In this document: positions 18,832 through 27,987 of the stretch, piece after piece
Layout: each line of letters begins with the position of its first letter
Position numbering within the stretch: the stretch's first letter is position 1
Assembly (NCBI GenBank): GCA_031277615.1
Contig: JAITMC010000045.1
Location: forward strand, 1 to 53,956
Direction: 5' to 3'
Length of the DNA: 53,956 nucleotides
DNA from: Chryseobacterium sp.
GTDB taxonomy: Bacteria > Bacteroidota > Bacteroidia > Flavobacteriales > Weeksellaceae
Made by a program: the position numbers and the translations under genes
The notes under the pieces: generated by a model
What the model saw: the letters and a program-made list of their open reading frames with translations, nothing else
The model's database searches: none
Told to the model about the DNA's origin: nothing

Positions 18832-19794
18832 TTATTGAGCGGTTATATGATTCATAATCATCTCCGCATGGATTCTGGAATTTTCTATAAACCAGAGATG
18901 AGTATCTTTTCCTCCGCACACCACGCCGGCAAGATAGAGGTTTTTGATATTGGTTTCCATGGTTTCAGGATGATACAGAGGATTCAGACAGTCGCCCTGA
19001 AGTTCGATACCGGTATTGCTCAGAAAATCAAAATCAGGAAGATAACCTGTCATGGCAAGGACGAAATCATTCTCAATCTCGTGTATTTTTCCCTGGCTGT
19101 CTTTAAAAATAACGGTGTTTTCAGTAACTTCAGTGATTTCAGATTGAAAATAAGCCTTAATGCTTCCTTCGGCAATACGGTTCTCAATGTCCGGTTTTAC
19201 CCAGTATTTTACACTTGGGGAAATTTCAGAATGCCGGATGATCATCGTCACATCAGCACCTTTGCGATAGGTTTCCAGAGCAGCATCAACTGCGGAATTG
19301 CTTGAGCCAACCACTAAAACTTTCTGCCTTGCATAGGGATAAGGTTCGGTATAATAATGTTTTACTTTGGGAAGATCTTCCCCGGGAATATTCATCAGGT
19401 TCGGAATATCATAAAATCCGGTGGAAATAATGACATGCTTTGCCCTGTAAGAAGCTTTTGACGTAACGATATCAAATATCCCGTCAGCTTTGGAAACTTT
19501 TAAAACCTTTTCATACAGGTTGATGTTGAGGTTTCTCTGTCGTGCAATTCCCTGGTAATACTCCAGCGCTTCCTGCCTGCCCGGTTTGGGAGCCGTGGAA
19601 ATAAAAGGAATATGATCAATTTCCAGTTTTTCTGCCGTTGAAAAGAAACGCATATACAACGGGTAGTGGTATAATGAATTCACGATGGTTCCCTTTTCTA
19701 CGATCAGGTAGGACAGATTATTTTTTTCAGCTTCAAGTGCACAGTTAAGCCCGATAGGTCCGCCTCCGATAATGAGAATGTCTAAAATTTCCAT
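18832..19794 (-). CDS. ypdA: YpdA-like NAD(P)-dependent (bacillithiol) disulfide reductase
   Basis: A 320-residue flavoprotein of the thioredoxin reductase-like family without the CxxC redox pair. It has the N-terminal FAD motif IIGGGPIGLNCALEA (residues 7-21), the family stretch SLYHYPLYMRFFSTAEKLEI near 41, the second dinucleotide motif VLVVGSSNSAVDAALE near 154, and a C-terminal YLAGVVCGGKDTHLWFIEN segment. Established knowledge: YpdA (Bdr) reduces bacillithiol disulfide in Bacillota, and many Bacteroidota carry bacillithiol genes. No bsh gene is in this window, so the exact substrate is inferred. The gene is divergent from a lipoprotein gene and convergent with the TonB receptor. Confidence 0.82.
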   Translation of the reverse strand: MEILDILIIGGGPIGLNCALEAEKNNLSYLIVEKGTIVNSLYHYPLYMRFFSTAEKLEIDHIPFISTAPKPGRQEALEYYQGIARQRNLNINLYEKVLKVSKADGIFDIVTSKASYRAKHVIISTGFYDIPNLMNIPGEDLPKVKHYYTEPYPYARQKVLVVGSSNSAVDAALETYRKGADVTMIIRHSEISPSVKYWVKPDIENRIAEGSIKAYFQSEITEVTENTVIFKDSQGKIHEIENDFVLAMTGYLPDFDFLSNTGIELQGDCLNPLYHPETMETNIKNLYLAGVVCGGKDTHLWFIENSRIHAEMIMNHITAQ

Positions 19795-19798
19795 AAAA

Positions 19799-19806
19799 CA
19801 AAGATA
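19799..19806 (-). promoter_or_regulatory. -7 box of ypdA, next to the start codon
   Basis: On the minus strand TATCTTTG matches TAnnTTTG. It ends four bases before the ypdA ATG (19794), so the mRNA would be leaderless or nearly so. No convincing -33 TTG was found. Confidence 0.42.
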
Positions 19807-19923
19807 AGGGTTTAATGGGAATGAAGAGGAGGGGAGACGGATAGATCAGAGTATGGGGGCTGGATATTTAAAAATTTTATTCTGGCATCAGCTTTGTTGT
19901 TTTTTTCTGATTAAAATAATACT

Positions 19924-20562
19924 ATGAAAAAGCTGTTTATTTCACTATTGGTTATAGGTTTGGCGGTAGCCTGTAAGAAAAATCCTCAGAAACCGGTTCC
20001 CAACGTTATTGATTCTATGGCGGTAGCACAGGAGAAAAATAAGGAAGCCGTAAAGCATAAAACAGATACTGCAGCTTTAAGAAAGGTTAATGATGAGGTT
20101 TTGCAGACCTTGAAAAGTAAAGATTATAAAACTTTTGCCAGCTATATTCATCCTGAAAAAGGAGTCCGTTTTTCCATGTACGCAATGGTGGATCCTAAAG
20201 GAGACAAACAGTTTTCCAGGGTTGATTTTGAAAAATATCTGCCTTCCAAAACGCTTTTTACCTGGGGATTGTTAGATGGCTCCGGAGATCCGTACCAGGC
20301 AACCCTTACTAATTACCTTTCCAAATGGGTCTTCTCCAAAGATTTTACGGCATCTCAATATTCTGTAAACAAGTTTCATGCCGGTGGAAATTCCCTGAAT
20401 AATTTAAAAGAAATCTATCCCGGTGACGATTTTACAGAAAATTACATCAAAGGCAGTGAAAAAAACGGGGAAATGGACTGGAAGACCATCCGTCTGGTTT
20501 GGGAAGAAGTTCAGGGGAAATATTATCTGGTCGCAGTAGTAAATGATCAATGGACGATTTAA
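19924..20562 (+). CDS. Hypothetical lipoprotein
   Basis: A 212-residue protein of unknown function. It begins with a lipoprotein signal peptide whose lipobox is LAVACKK (Cys at about residue 17), so it is lipid-anchored after processing. A short lysine-rich linker and helix (about 20-60) precedes a soluble domain with SYIHPEKGVRFSMYAMV, TWGLLDGSGDPYQ, NNLKEIYPGDDFTENYIKGSE and a C-terminal VWEEVQGKYYLVAVVNDQWTI in sections. That ending resembles NTF2-like or DUF-type periplasmic folds found in flavobacterial lipoproteins. No enzyme motif is visible. It is divergent from ypdA and ends next to a dispersed repeat. Confidence 0.75.
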   Translation: MKKLFISLLVIGLAVACKKNPQKPVPNVIDSMAVAQEKNKEAVKHKTDTAALRKVNDEVLQTLKSKDYKTFASYIHPEKGVRFSMYAMVDPKGDKQFSRVDFEKYLPSKTLFTWGLLDGSGDPYQATLTNYLSKWVFSKDFTASQYSVNKFHAGGNSLNNLKEIYPGDDFTENYIKGSEKNGEMDWKTIRLVWEEVQGKYYLVAVVNDQWTI

Positions 20563-20677
20563 GAAGAAAGGCACTAGCTATGATACGCGATTGCATAAAT
20601 TTTTAAATGAAAATATTGCACATAAAAATCTCTGATTTTTCCTTAATGGATCTTACCCCTTAAAGAATCTTAGGGTC

Positions 20678-20986
20678 TGTTTAAGTTTTATTTGAAAAAA
20701 ATGTATAGATGATTATCAATCCTTTGGTTTCTTTTAGATTTGTCGAACTTTGAATTTGGGATTAAAAAATTTCCTACAAATTTCACAGATGATGCTGATG
20801 ATACAGTATAGTTATCCATACGCTTAGACGAATCAGCAAAGTTGATTCTATCCTTTGTTCCCTGAAATCAACAATATCATTCATAAAACTCTGCGTTTTA
20901 AAAAAACATCATCTTTGTTCCTGAAGAATATGATTGAGGTAAAGATTTGAATGTTCTACAAAAAATTAAGTTTAGAAACTTAAACA
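20678..20986. repeat. MITE-like dispersed repeat, copy 1
   Basis: This 309-bp non-coding element is bounded by perfect 11-bp terminal inverted repeats, TGTTTAAGTTT (20678-20688) and AAACTTAAACA (20976-20986). Its left arm (through a stretch ATGATTATCAATCCTTT) and right arm (AATATGATTGAGGTAAAGAT and ATGTTCTACAAAAAATTAA) closely match the element at 50683-51173, and the middle also aligns, with about 180 bp missing here. No transposase is encoded. The clear matched ends and intergenic position suggest a miniature inverted-repeat element, though I see no target-site duplication. Confidence 0.8.
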
Positions 20987-20996
20987 AGTTCTAAAT

Positions 20997-21036
20997 AAAA
21001 AGTTCACTTAATTTTCAAAGATTAAGTGAACTTTTT
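20997..21036. terminator. Intrinsic terminator of the glycosyltransferase operon
   Basis: A 15-bp perfect stem, AAAAAGTTCACTTAA (20997-21011) with TTAAGTGAACTTTTT (21022-21036), lies just past the stop of the minus-strand glycosyltransferase gene. It ends in a T run on either strand. Confidence 0.88.
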
Positions 21037-21072
21037 CAGGTTATATTCGATAGATGACCCCGTCATCAATTT

Positions 21073-22365
21073 TTACAATATTTCAGCCAGCTGTTGGGTA
21101 AGGTTTCTTCTTGAGAACTGTTCGATATTACCGGTATTGTCAGAAAGATTGCCCTGTTTCCACAACTCAAATTTTTCAAGGACGAAACATTTAACGGCTT
21201 CAGTATCGTGATAGCTGAAATGCTTTCCTGCTGAGGTTTCATTCAGGATTCTGGCTACATCCGCATCTTCAGGACCGAAAGAAACGATCTGTTTTCCCGA
21301 AGCCAGGTATTCAAATATCTTTCCGGGGATAATTCCTTTTGAAGATTCATTAGGAAAATTGGTGATCAGAAGAAGGCCTGATTTTTCCATTTCTTCCACG
21401 GCCTGGTCATGAGGCAGGTAACCCAGATTCAGAATATGATTTTTGAGTTCTGTAGCTTCCAGATTCTGAAGGATTTTATCATCCACTCTTCCTACAAATT
21501 TCAGGGCGAAATGCGCTGCAAAATCAGGATATGTTTTTACCAGCTCATTGAGCGCTTTCCATAAGTTTTCCGGATTCCGGAGCTGTTCCAGAACACCGAT
21601 ATAGCTTATCGTGAACGTTTTCTGAGGAACGTAATGTTCTTTTCGTTCTTTCTGTCCGGCTTCTTCATCAAATCCGTTCGTAATACACACCGAACGGGCT
21701 CCCGCTTTCCGGAAATTTTCGGCATCCGTATAGCTGGTGGCAAGCGTAATATCTGCGGTTTTAAAAACGGCACTTTCGAGCATTCTGTGCTTTCTGTCTG
21801 AACTTTTGGTAAGCTTCAGATGCGGATAATAGGAGATTTCTGTCCACGGATCCCGGAAATCAGCAATCCATTTGAGGTTGGGAAGTTTCTTTTTTAAACC
21901 CAGCCCAATCAGGTGTAAGGAATGGGGCGGTCCGGAAGTCACTACCGTATCTATTTTGTTTTCCTTTAAATACTGTTCCAGAAACCTGATAGACGGTTTT
22001 ACCCAGAATACCCTTGCGTCAGGAATAAAGAAGTTCCCGCGTACCCAGATGGAAAGTTTTGATTTCCAACTCTGGTTTTTACCGACATCAAACTGCCCGG
22101 CCTTGAATTTTTTATTGCTTTTATTCAGTTTTTCGGCCAGCTGATAAGGTTCCCATATTCTGGTTTTTACCATTTCGATATCCTGTGGAACTTCTTTCAG
22201 GAGACTTTCATCCACTAAAGGGTAACTTGGGTTTTCAGGAGTATAGATCACAGGATTCCAGCCGAATTCCGGCAGGTATTTGGCAAACTTCAGCCACCTC
22301 TGAACACCAGGACCTCCCGCAGGAGGCCAGTAATAGGTGATGATCAGTATTTTTTTTTGTCCCAT
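21073..22365 (-). CDS. Glycosyltransferase, GT4-like
   Basis: A 430-residue GT-B fold glycosyltransferase. The N-terminal domain begins ILIITYYWPPAGGPGVQRWLKFAKYL, typical of group 1 family members. The donor-binding C-terminal domain has YIGVLEQLRNPENLWKAL near 260 and the E-x7-E type signature ESSKGIIPGKIFEYLASGK near 355. There is no signal peptide or membrane segment, so it should act on the cytoplasmic face. It follows the YfhO gene by 42 bp on the same strand, which supports a shared role in cell-surface glycan or lipid-linked sugar synthesis. Sugar and acceptor cannot be assigned. Confidence 0.85.
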   Translation of the reverse strand: MGQKKILIITYYWPPAGGPGVQRWLKFAKYLPEFGWNPVIYTPENPSYPLVDESLLKEVPQDIEMVKTRIWEPYQLAEKLNKSNKKFKAGQFDVGKNQSWKSKLSIWVRGNFFIPDARVFWVKPSIRFLEQYLKENKIDTVVTSGPPHSLHLIGLGLKKKLPNLKWIADFRDPWTEISYYPHLKLTKSSDRKHRMLESAVFKTADITLATSYTDAENFRKAGARSVCITNGFDEEAGQKERKEHYVPQKTFTISYIGVLEQLRNPENLWKALNELVKTYPDFAAHFALKFVGRVDDKILQNLEATELKNHILNLGYLPHDQAVEEMEKSGLLLITNFPNESSKGIIPGKIFEYLASGKQIVSFGPEDADVARILNETSAGKHFSYHDTEAVKCFVLEKFELWKQGNLSDNTGNIEQFSRRNLTQQLAEIL

Positions 22366-22407
22366 TAATTATTGAACAATAAGTCTTATATGTTGAAAGA
22401 TAGGTTT

Positions 22408-24948
22408 TTACACTGTTTTTGCAGCAGGTTCTTCTTTCTTTTTAGTTTTATAAATCCGGAAAATTCCGAAGGCGCTCAAAGCGAGGAAAAGTCCGAAACA
22501 GAATAACGAAAGCCATTTGCCATTCTCGATTACTTCAGGTTCAAAGAACATTCTGATGTAATGTTTTCCGGCCGGAACATGCACTGCACGCAGAAGATAA
22601 TCCGCTTTGATATACGGAACCTCTTTATCGTCTACAAAAACTTTCCATCCGTGAGGGTAGTAGATCTCTGAGAATACCGCCAGCTGCGGGGTTTTGGATT
22701 CGGACTTGAACTCCAGCTCATTAGGCTGGTATTTGGTAAGATTGATGAATGCTGTGGAATCGGCCTGAACCTGTTTTCCGTCGAAATAGCTTTTATCCGA
22801 CGCGGCAATGACGGCCGTTTTCTTACTGTCGATAACCCCGATCGATTTGATTTCCTCATCAGGAGTATTCACAAACTTCAGATCACTTACAAACCAGGCA
22901 TTTCCGTTGGCTTTGGCATTCGGCATTGCCTGAGGCTCTTCAGGGCTGCCCATTACCCAGTATTTTGCATTAAGAAGGTTCAGAATATTCGGAACCTTTA
23001 CCGAGTCCATTACCTGGAAGTATTCGTTGATCACGTCATCATATCTTCTCAGTTTTACGGCATGATAACCACCGATGGAAGATTTGAAATACGAGGTGTT
23101 CGTTTCACTGAATGTTCCCAGAATATTATTAAAGATCCTGTAATGTGTTTTATCTCTCTCCGCAATGGTTTCAAGGGTCTTGTTTACATTAACACTGCTC
23201 AGAATAGATCCTAAATTAGGATTTTGCTGAACTTTTTCCGCCAGAAGATCGGAGCCTTCTGTCTGGAATGGATTTTCAGCAAACACTTTATCTACATAGT
23301 TTTCATCGTTCAGATAACGTTTGTTTACGGTCCAGAGATCAAATAAGCTTACCGCTCCGATGATGATCAGGGCTATATTCTGGCTCAGCTTCTGTTTCAT
23401 GGTCATGAAAAGAACGGCTGCTGTAATTCCTACATAAATCAGGGCTTTCAAAGCATCCACTCTGAACATTTTGAACCTTTCACCGGAAAGATAATCCAGC
23501 AGGAAAGGAGGGAAATACGTTCTTTCACTTTCCGTACTGAAACCGAGAAGAGATTTTCCGAATACCAGAAGGATCAGCAACAATCCCAAAGTTCCGCCGC
23601 TTACGTAAAGAAGGATCTTCTTTTTGTATTCCTCCGTTAATTTTTCATCGGTGAAAAATCTGTAAAGTCCGATAACGGCGATCAGCGGGAATAATAATTC
23701 CACCACTACCAATATGGAAGAAGGGGCTCTGAATTTGCTGTAAAAAGGAATATAGTCTATAAAGAAATCAGACAGCGGCATAAAGTTGCTTCCCCAGGCC
23801 AGTAAAATGGTAAGGATGGAAGCCCCCAGGATCCAGTATCTGTATTTTTTCCATGCGAAGAAGAAACCCAAAAGAGCAAGGAAACATACCACAGCTCCCT
23901 GGTAAGCCGGTCCGGAAGTTCCGGGCTGATCTCCCCAATAGGTAACCCCGTTGAATCCTTTGGAAATTCTGTCCATTTCAGCCTGTGAGCCTACATTTTC
24001 CTGAATAAGCTCCTGAACTCTGCTCATCATTTCTTTGCTTTCCGGTTCCTGGCTTCCACCACCCATCAGTCTCGGAATGAAAAGGTTCAGGGTTTCCAGT
24101 TTCCCGTAGCTCCACATCAGGATGCTGGTTTTATCCATTCCTGATTTTCCGGAAGTATGGCTGTCGTTGGTAAGAATCTGTTTTCCACGAACCGTTTCTT
24201 TAATATATTCGGAATTGGCCATGATTCTCTGTGAATTCATTCCTACGCCAATGATGCAGGATGCTGCAATGATTCCTGATGCAATAAAAAAATGTTTTGC
24301 CGGAGTCTTTTTCTGAATCACCCTGATCAGTTCGGAAAGGAACAGAAAGCCTAAAGCCAGAAACAGATAATACGTCATCTGAGGGTGGTTGGCAGCAATC
24401 TGAAGGCCCATAAACAGGGTAGTGGTAATAAATCCCCAAATATACTGTTTCCGGATATATACCAGTAAGATTCCGGCCAGAAGCGGTGCGAAATACTCAA
24501 TGGTATTTACTTTACCGTTATGTCCCGCAGCGATAATAATGTAGAAATAGGTGGAAAGTCCGAAGAAAGTAGCTCCCAGCAGAGCATATTTCCAGTTTCT
24601 TACAGCCACCATTCCCAGGAAAAAGAATCCTGCGAAAAGCAGAAACAGATAATTGACCGGCCGTGGCATAAAGTTCAGGTTGCTGTCGATCTTTTTGATG
24701 ATATCTCCCTTGAACTGGCTTCCCATCTGATAGGTGGGCATCCCGCCAAACATAGAGTCGCTCCAGTAGGTTTCTTTTCCTGTATTGGCGCGGTAGTCCA
24801 GAAGTTCTTTTGCGCCGCCTCGGTACTGCACGATATCATGCTGGAAAAGCTGTTTTCCCGTAAAAACAGGAGTGGAATATAAAAATGCTAAAACTATAAA
24901 TACAACGAGTGATATTGCAATATAAATTAAGTTTTTATTTTTAGCCAT
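22408..24948 (-). CDS. YfhO family membrane protein
   Basis: This 846-residue protein has many membrane segments in its first 550 residues and a final one near the C-terminus, with a large extracytoplasmic portion between about 560 and 800. The N-terminal region has the loop GKQLFQHDIVQYRGGAKE and LLDYRANTGKETYWSDSMFGGMPTYQ in parts, and the tail has FSEIYYPHGWKVFVDD. These match bacterial YfhO/GT-C-like proteins. In Bacillus, YfhO relatives glycosylate lipoteichoic acid. In Bacteroidota the acceptor is not established. Pairing with a GT4 enzyme suggests modification of a surface polymer with lipid-linked sugars. Confidence 0.85.
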   Translation of the reverse strand: MAKNKNLIYIAISLVVFIVLAFLYSTPVFTGKQLFQHDIVQYRGGAKELLDYRANTGKETYWSDSMFGGMPTYQMGSQFKGDIIKKIDSNLNFMPRPVNYLFLLFAGFFFLGMVAVRNWKYALLGATFFGLSTYFYIIIAAGHNGKVNTIEYFAPLLAGILLVYIRKQYIWGFITTTLFMGLQIAANHPQMTYYLFLALGFLFLSELIRVIQKKTPAKHFFIASGIIAASCIIGVGMNSQRIMANSEYIKETVRGKQILTNDSHTSGKSGMDKTSILMWSYGKLETLNLFIPRLMGGGSQEPESKEMMSRVQELIQENVGSQAEMDRISKGFNGVTYWGDQPGTSGPAYQGAVVCFLALLGFFFAWKKYRYWILGASILTILLAWGSNFMPLSDFFIDYIPFYSKFRAPSSILVVVELLFPLIAVIGLYRFFTDEKLTEEYKKKILLYVSGGTLGLLLILLVFGKSLLGFSTESERTYFPPFLLDYLSGERFKMFRVDALKALIYVGITAAVLFMTMKQKLSQNIALIIIGAVSLFDLWTVNKRYLNDENYVDKVFAENPFQTEGSDLLAEKVQQNPNLGSILSSVNVNKTLETIAERDKTHYRIFNNILGTFSETNTSYFKSSIGGYHAVKLRRYDDVINEYFQVMDSVKVPNILNLLNAKYWVMGSPEEPQAMPNAKANGNAWFVSDLKFVNTPDEEIKSIGVIDSKKTAVIAASDKSYFDGKQVQADSTAFINLTKYQPNELEFKSESKTPQLAVFSEIYYPHGWKVFVDDKEVPYIKADYLLRAVHVPAGKHYIRMFFEPEVIENGKWLSLFCFGLFLALSAFGIFRIYKTKKKEEPAAKTV

Positions 24949-24979
24949 GCTGGTTATTATCTTTTATTTCTTGGAATTT

Positions 24980-25213
24980 TTACCTTTTGTCATTACTGTC
25001 CTTCACCTCTTCATAGTCCACGGTTTCCGCGTCCCAGTTAAGGTTCTGTTTGATATTCTTATTCGAGTTGCTGATGTCTTCCTGCTGTCTGTTGTTATTC
25101 CCGTTATTGTTGAACCTGTAGCTGTAAAAAGTTTTAAAGAAAATTCTTTTCAGAATATTCCACACAAAAAAAAGAATAATTGCAGTAAGGATTAACTCAA
25201 GAATGTACTTCAT
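24980..25213 (-). CDS. DUF4834 family small membrane protein
   Basis: A 77-residue protein with one N-terminal membrane helix (ILELILTAIILFFVWNILKRIF, in part) and a polar, Asn/Gln-rich tail ending in an acidic segment. Size, single helix and position next to a YfhO gene fit the Bacteroidota DUF4834 family, whose function is unknown. It lies 31 bp upstream of yfhO on the same strand and is probably cotranscribed. Confidence 0.75.
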   Translation of the reverse strand: MKYILELILTAIILFFVWNILKRIFFKTFYSYRFNNNGNNNRQQEDISNSNKNIKQNLNWDAETVDYEEVKDSNDKR

Positions 25214-25348
25214 CTAAATTCTATTTAAGGTTGACATTAAAGTTCAAAGTTGTTTGATGAACATCATTTTCCGTTCTGAAACCCTGTGTTCAAATTCTCA
25301 AACTCTCAAACCCTCAAACTTATTTATTTCAGTGATATTAATTTAAAC

Positions 25349-26398
25349 TTATTTAGAAGACGGATTTACCATCACTGAAGAATTGGAAACGCTGGTCATC
25401 GACTGAGACTGTTTTCCATCTGAAATCGTTTCGGTCTGCGTAGTTTTTACTGAGATATTCTGGTTGGTGATCCATCCTGAACTCTGATCAAACTTGATGG
25501 TTCCGTTCTGGTCAAGTTCACTGCTCAGACTGTGGGTAATCGGTCCCTGGGTTTTCTTTTCCGTTTTCTTTGGAATTCCTCCCGTGATTGAAATTTCAGC
25601 CGTTCCGTTGCCTACACTTTTCAGGATGTAATTAGACGTCACCTTAATGCTTCCGTTAGCATCTGCATTTTCAGAAGTTGACCATTTTTCCCCAATTTTA
25701 GCCCCTTTCTTTGGAAGGATCGTCAGGTTTTTCGTGAACTGGTCCTTTAACACCTTTTCATTGAATGTTTCTTTAAGGCTGGCCACTACACTTGCCTTTT
25801 GATTGGCATCTTTAAGAAGCGTTCCGGCTGCATCGGCAACCTTTTTATAAACGGCATCGAAACCTGTGATCGAAAGCACATTTCCTTTGTCATCCATTTT
25901 CATGTTAAGTTTGTTCCCGGTAAGAGCCCTGTTAATATTCCAGATCATTTTCAGATCATCCTCTTTAGGGATAGGAAGCTTCGTATCTACTACGATAGTT
26001 TTTCCCTGAGCGGTTTGTGAACTTCTTTTAGATACCAAATTAAGGATCATATCATACACATTTCCTTTTACATCATTCACGGTGAAGTTCATTTCATCAG
26101 TCGACTCACTGGTCGCTGTGATGGATTTTCCCTGGGGATCAGTCATCGTTTTAACATCTCTCTGATAAGTGGTAAGAGGATAGGTTTTTCCTTTTTCCAG
26201 TTTGAACGTCTGTTTAAAAATTCCTGCAGAATCTTTGATAGCAGGGTTTTCAGCCACTTTGGCTACAGAGTCGGCAGGTACTTCCACCGTTACTGTTTTC
26301 CCGGTTTTAGGATCTACTTTGGTAACAGTTTTTGTTTCTTTTTTACATGAAACAAGAGCTATTGAGGATATCAGTGCTAGCGTTGCTAAGTTTTTCAT
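25349..26398 (-). CDS. DUF6263 family lipoprotein
   Basis: A 349-residue lipoprotein: the signal peptide ends in the lipobox IALVSCKK with Cys at about residue 19. The mature part begins with a lysine/threonine-rich linker (TKTVTKVDPKTGKTVTVEVP, residues 23-42). It then has a soluble beta-rich domain with TFKLEKGKTYPLTTYQRD near 67, TDEMNFTVNDVKGNVYDM near 103 and a Ser/Thr-rich C-terminus. This matches the flavobacterial DUF6263 family. The function is unknown; the even beta repeats suggest a binding rather than a catalytic role. It stands between DUF4834 and rlmB. Confidence 0.7.
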   Translation of the reverse strand: MKNLATLALISSIALVSCKKETKTVTKVDPKTGKTVTVEVPADSVAKVAENPAIKDSAGIFKQTFKLEKGKTYPLTTYQRDVKTMTDPQGKSITATSESTDEMNFTVNDVKGNVYDMILNLVSKRSSQTAQGKTIVVDTKLPIPKEDDLKMIWNINRALTGNKLNMKMDDKGNVLSITGFDAVYKKVADAAGTLLKDANQKASVVASLKETFNEKVLKDQFTKNLTILPKKGAKIGEKWSTSENADANGSIKVTSNYILKSVGNGTAEISITGGIPKKTEKKTQGPITHSLSSELDQNGTIKFDQSSGWITNQNISVKTTQTETISDGKQSQSMTSVSNSSVMVNPSSK

Positions 26399-26446
26399 TT
26401 GAATTTTTTTAATTTTACTACTACTTTTATTGGATATGCTGAAGCA

Positions 26447-27193
26447 CTAAATCTGTGCCGCAGTCATTTTCTGTCTTACAGCTTCATATAAAATCGCTCC
26501 GCAGGCAACAGAAACATTCAGTGATTGTGTTTTTCCTTCAATAGGAAGTTTTATTTTTTCGTCCGAATGATGCAGCACTTCTTTGGAAATTCCGGTTTCT
26601 TCATTTCCCATAACAAGAGCGCATGGCTCAGTGAAGTTAACATCATAGATAAGCTTCTGGGCTTTCTCTGTGGCTGCAAAAACAGAAATTCCACTCTGCT
26701 GAAGAAAATCTACCGCATGGGCAAGATTGGCTTCTTTGCAGATTTTGATGTTGTAAAGAGCTCCTGCCGAAGTTTTGATCGCATCAGAATTGATGGGCGC
26801 GGCTCCTTTTTCAGGAATAATAACGGCATCCACACCTACACATTCTGCGGTTCTGCATATCGCTCCAAAATTTCGCACATCGGTAAGCCGGTCCAGAATC
26901 AGTAAAAAAGGAATTTTTCCTTCTTCAAATAACTGTGGAACAACATCTTCTATCTTATGGAAAGGTACATCTGAAATAAAGGCTACTACACCTTGGTGGT
27001 TTTTTCTGGTAAAACGGTTCAGCTTTTCTACCGGAACATAATTGGGACGGATTTTATTTTTAGCCAAAATTGCTTTCAGCTCAGCATAAATAGGACCCTG
27101 AAGTGCATTCTGCACAAAGATCTTGTCAATCGTTTTTCCCGCTTCAATGGCTTCAATCACGGGACGCAGCCCGAAGATAAAATCGTCTTTCAT
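26447..27193 (-). CDS. rlmB: 23S rRNA (guanosine-2'-O-)-methyltransferase RlmB-like
   Basis: A 248-residue SPOUT (SpoU/TrmH) methyltransferase that probably 2'-O-methylates G2251 of 23S rRNA. It starts FIFGLRPVIEAI, typical of the RNA-binding N-terminal domain. Motif 1 is LTDVRNFGAICRTAECVG, motif 2 is ALVMGNEETGIS, and motif 3, forming the knot, is LPIEGKTQSLNVSVACGAILYE. All three are intact and the length is normal. The start ATG at 27193 gives the conserved beginning. TrmH-type tRNA methylation is a possible alternative. Confidence 0.9.
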   Translation of the reverse strand: MKDDFIFGLRPVIEAIEAGKTIDKIFVQNALQGPIYAELKAILAKNKIRPNYVPVEKLNRFTRKNHQGVVAFISDVPFHKIEDVVPQLFEEGKIPFLLILDRLTDVRNFGAICRTAECVGVDAVIIPEKGAAPINSDAIKTSAGALYNIKICKEANLAHAVDFLQQSGISVFAATEKAQKLIYDVNFTEPCALVMGNEETGISKEVLHHSDEKIKLPIEGKTQSLNVSVACGAILYEAVRQKMTAAQI

Positions 27194-27260
27194 TAAAATA
27201 TGTTAATTAATTATATAGTCAATGGTGAATAGTGAAAACTTAAGGGGTTTGTCACTGCAA

Positions 27261-27734
27261 TTATCTGCCCAGTTCGCCCAGAATTGCCCGTTTCTGTGCC
27301 ATTACATAGCCGTAGTGCAGGCTTTCGTGCATATTGTTGAAGATAATGGCGTCCTGAATGCTTTTCAGATCCATTCCAAAGCTGGTGGTATATGGAGTAT
27401 AATCTGAAAAAAAGTCGCTGTCGTAATCTTTCATTAAGATCTTTGATGTTTCGGTAAGAAGAAATTCGAGGTCTTCCACTTCAGATTTCTGCACATTCAG
27501 GTTCGGAAGAGTCCCTTTTTTATAGGTTTCGATCCAGTATTTATCAATTCTGAAAGGATTCCCGCTCAGGTAATAATGCAGCAGCTGCTGGGTGGCAACC
27601 GTATGGGCAATATTCCAGTACATATTATTGTTGAAACCATCCGGGATCAGCAGAAGATCATCGTGTGAGGTATTCTGAAGGATTTCCAGAAGGTTCTTTC
27701 TTACTTGTCTGTGGGCTTGAAAATGATAATTCAT
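27261..27734 (-). CDS. DinB family protein
   Basis: A 157-residue four-helix-bundle protein of the DinB/YfiT superfamily. The metal-type histidines are visible in WNIAHTVATQQLLHYYL (near 45) and in NMHESLHYGYVMAQKR (near 132), matching the three-His nickel/zinc site of the family. Members include thiol-dependent transferases using bacillithiol, but most have no known substrate. A connection to the YpdA-like reductase in this window is speculative. It lies 67 bp upstream of rlmB on the same strand. Confidence 0.85.
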   Translation of the reverse strand: MNYHFQAHRQVRKNLLEILQNTSHDDLLLIPDGFNNNMYWNIAHTVATQQLLHYYLSGNPFRIDKYWIETYKKGTLPNLNVQKSEVEDLEFLLTETSKILMKDYDSDFFSDYTPYTTSFGMDLKSIQDAIIFNNMHESLHYGYVMAQKRAILGELGR

Positions 27735-27897
27735 TTTGCAGAATTTTTAATCTCCAAAAATAGTTTAATAAACTGGAAATGACAATTTTTTGATTCAATG
27801 ATTCCATTAAAAGTTCTTAAATCCTGAAAAAATATGTTAATGGTAAGAGTTCTTTTGAATCCTGAAAGGAAAATCAGCCGTGTTTTTATCACAATAA

Positions 27898-27933
27898 AAA
27901 AACTCCTGCGAAAATATTTCCAAAGGAGTTTTT
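27898..27933 (-). terminator. Intrinsic terminator after the T9SS protein gene
   Basis: AAAAACTCCT (27898-27907) pairs with AGGAGTTTTT (27924-27933). Read on the minus strand, it is followed by further T residues. It lies 55 bp past the stop of the minus-strand gene at 27988-29316. Confidence 0.8.
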
Positions 27934-27987
27934 ATAAGAGTGTGGATATCTTAAAATCCGATTTTTATAAGTTGATGTGATAAAAAA

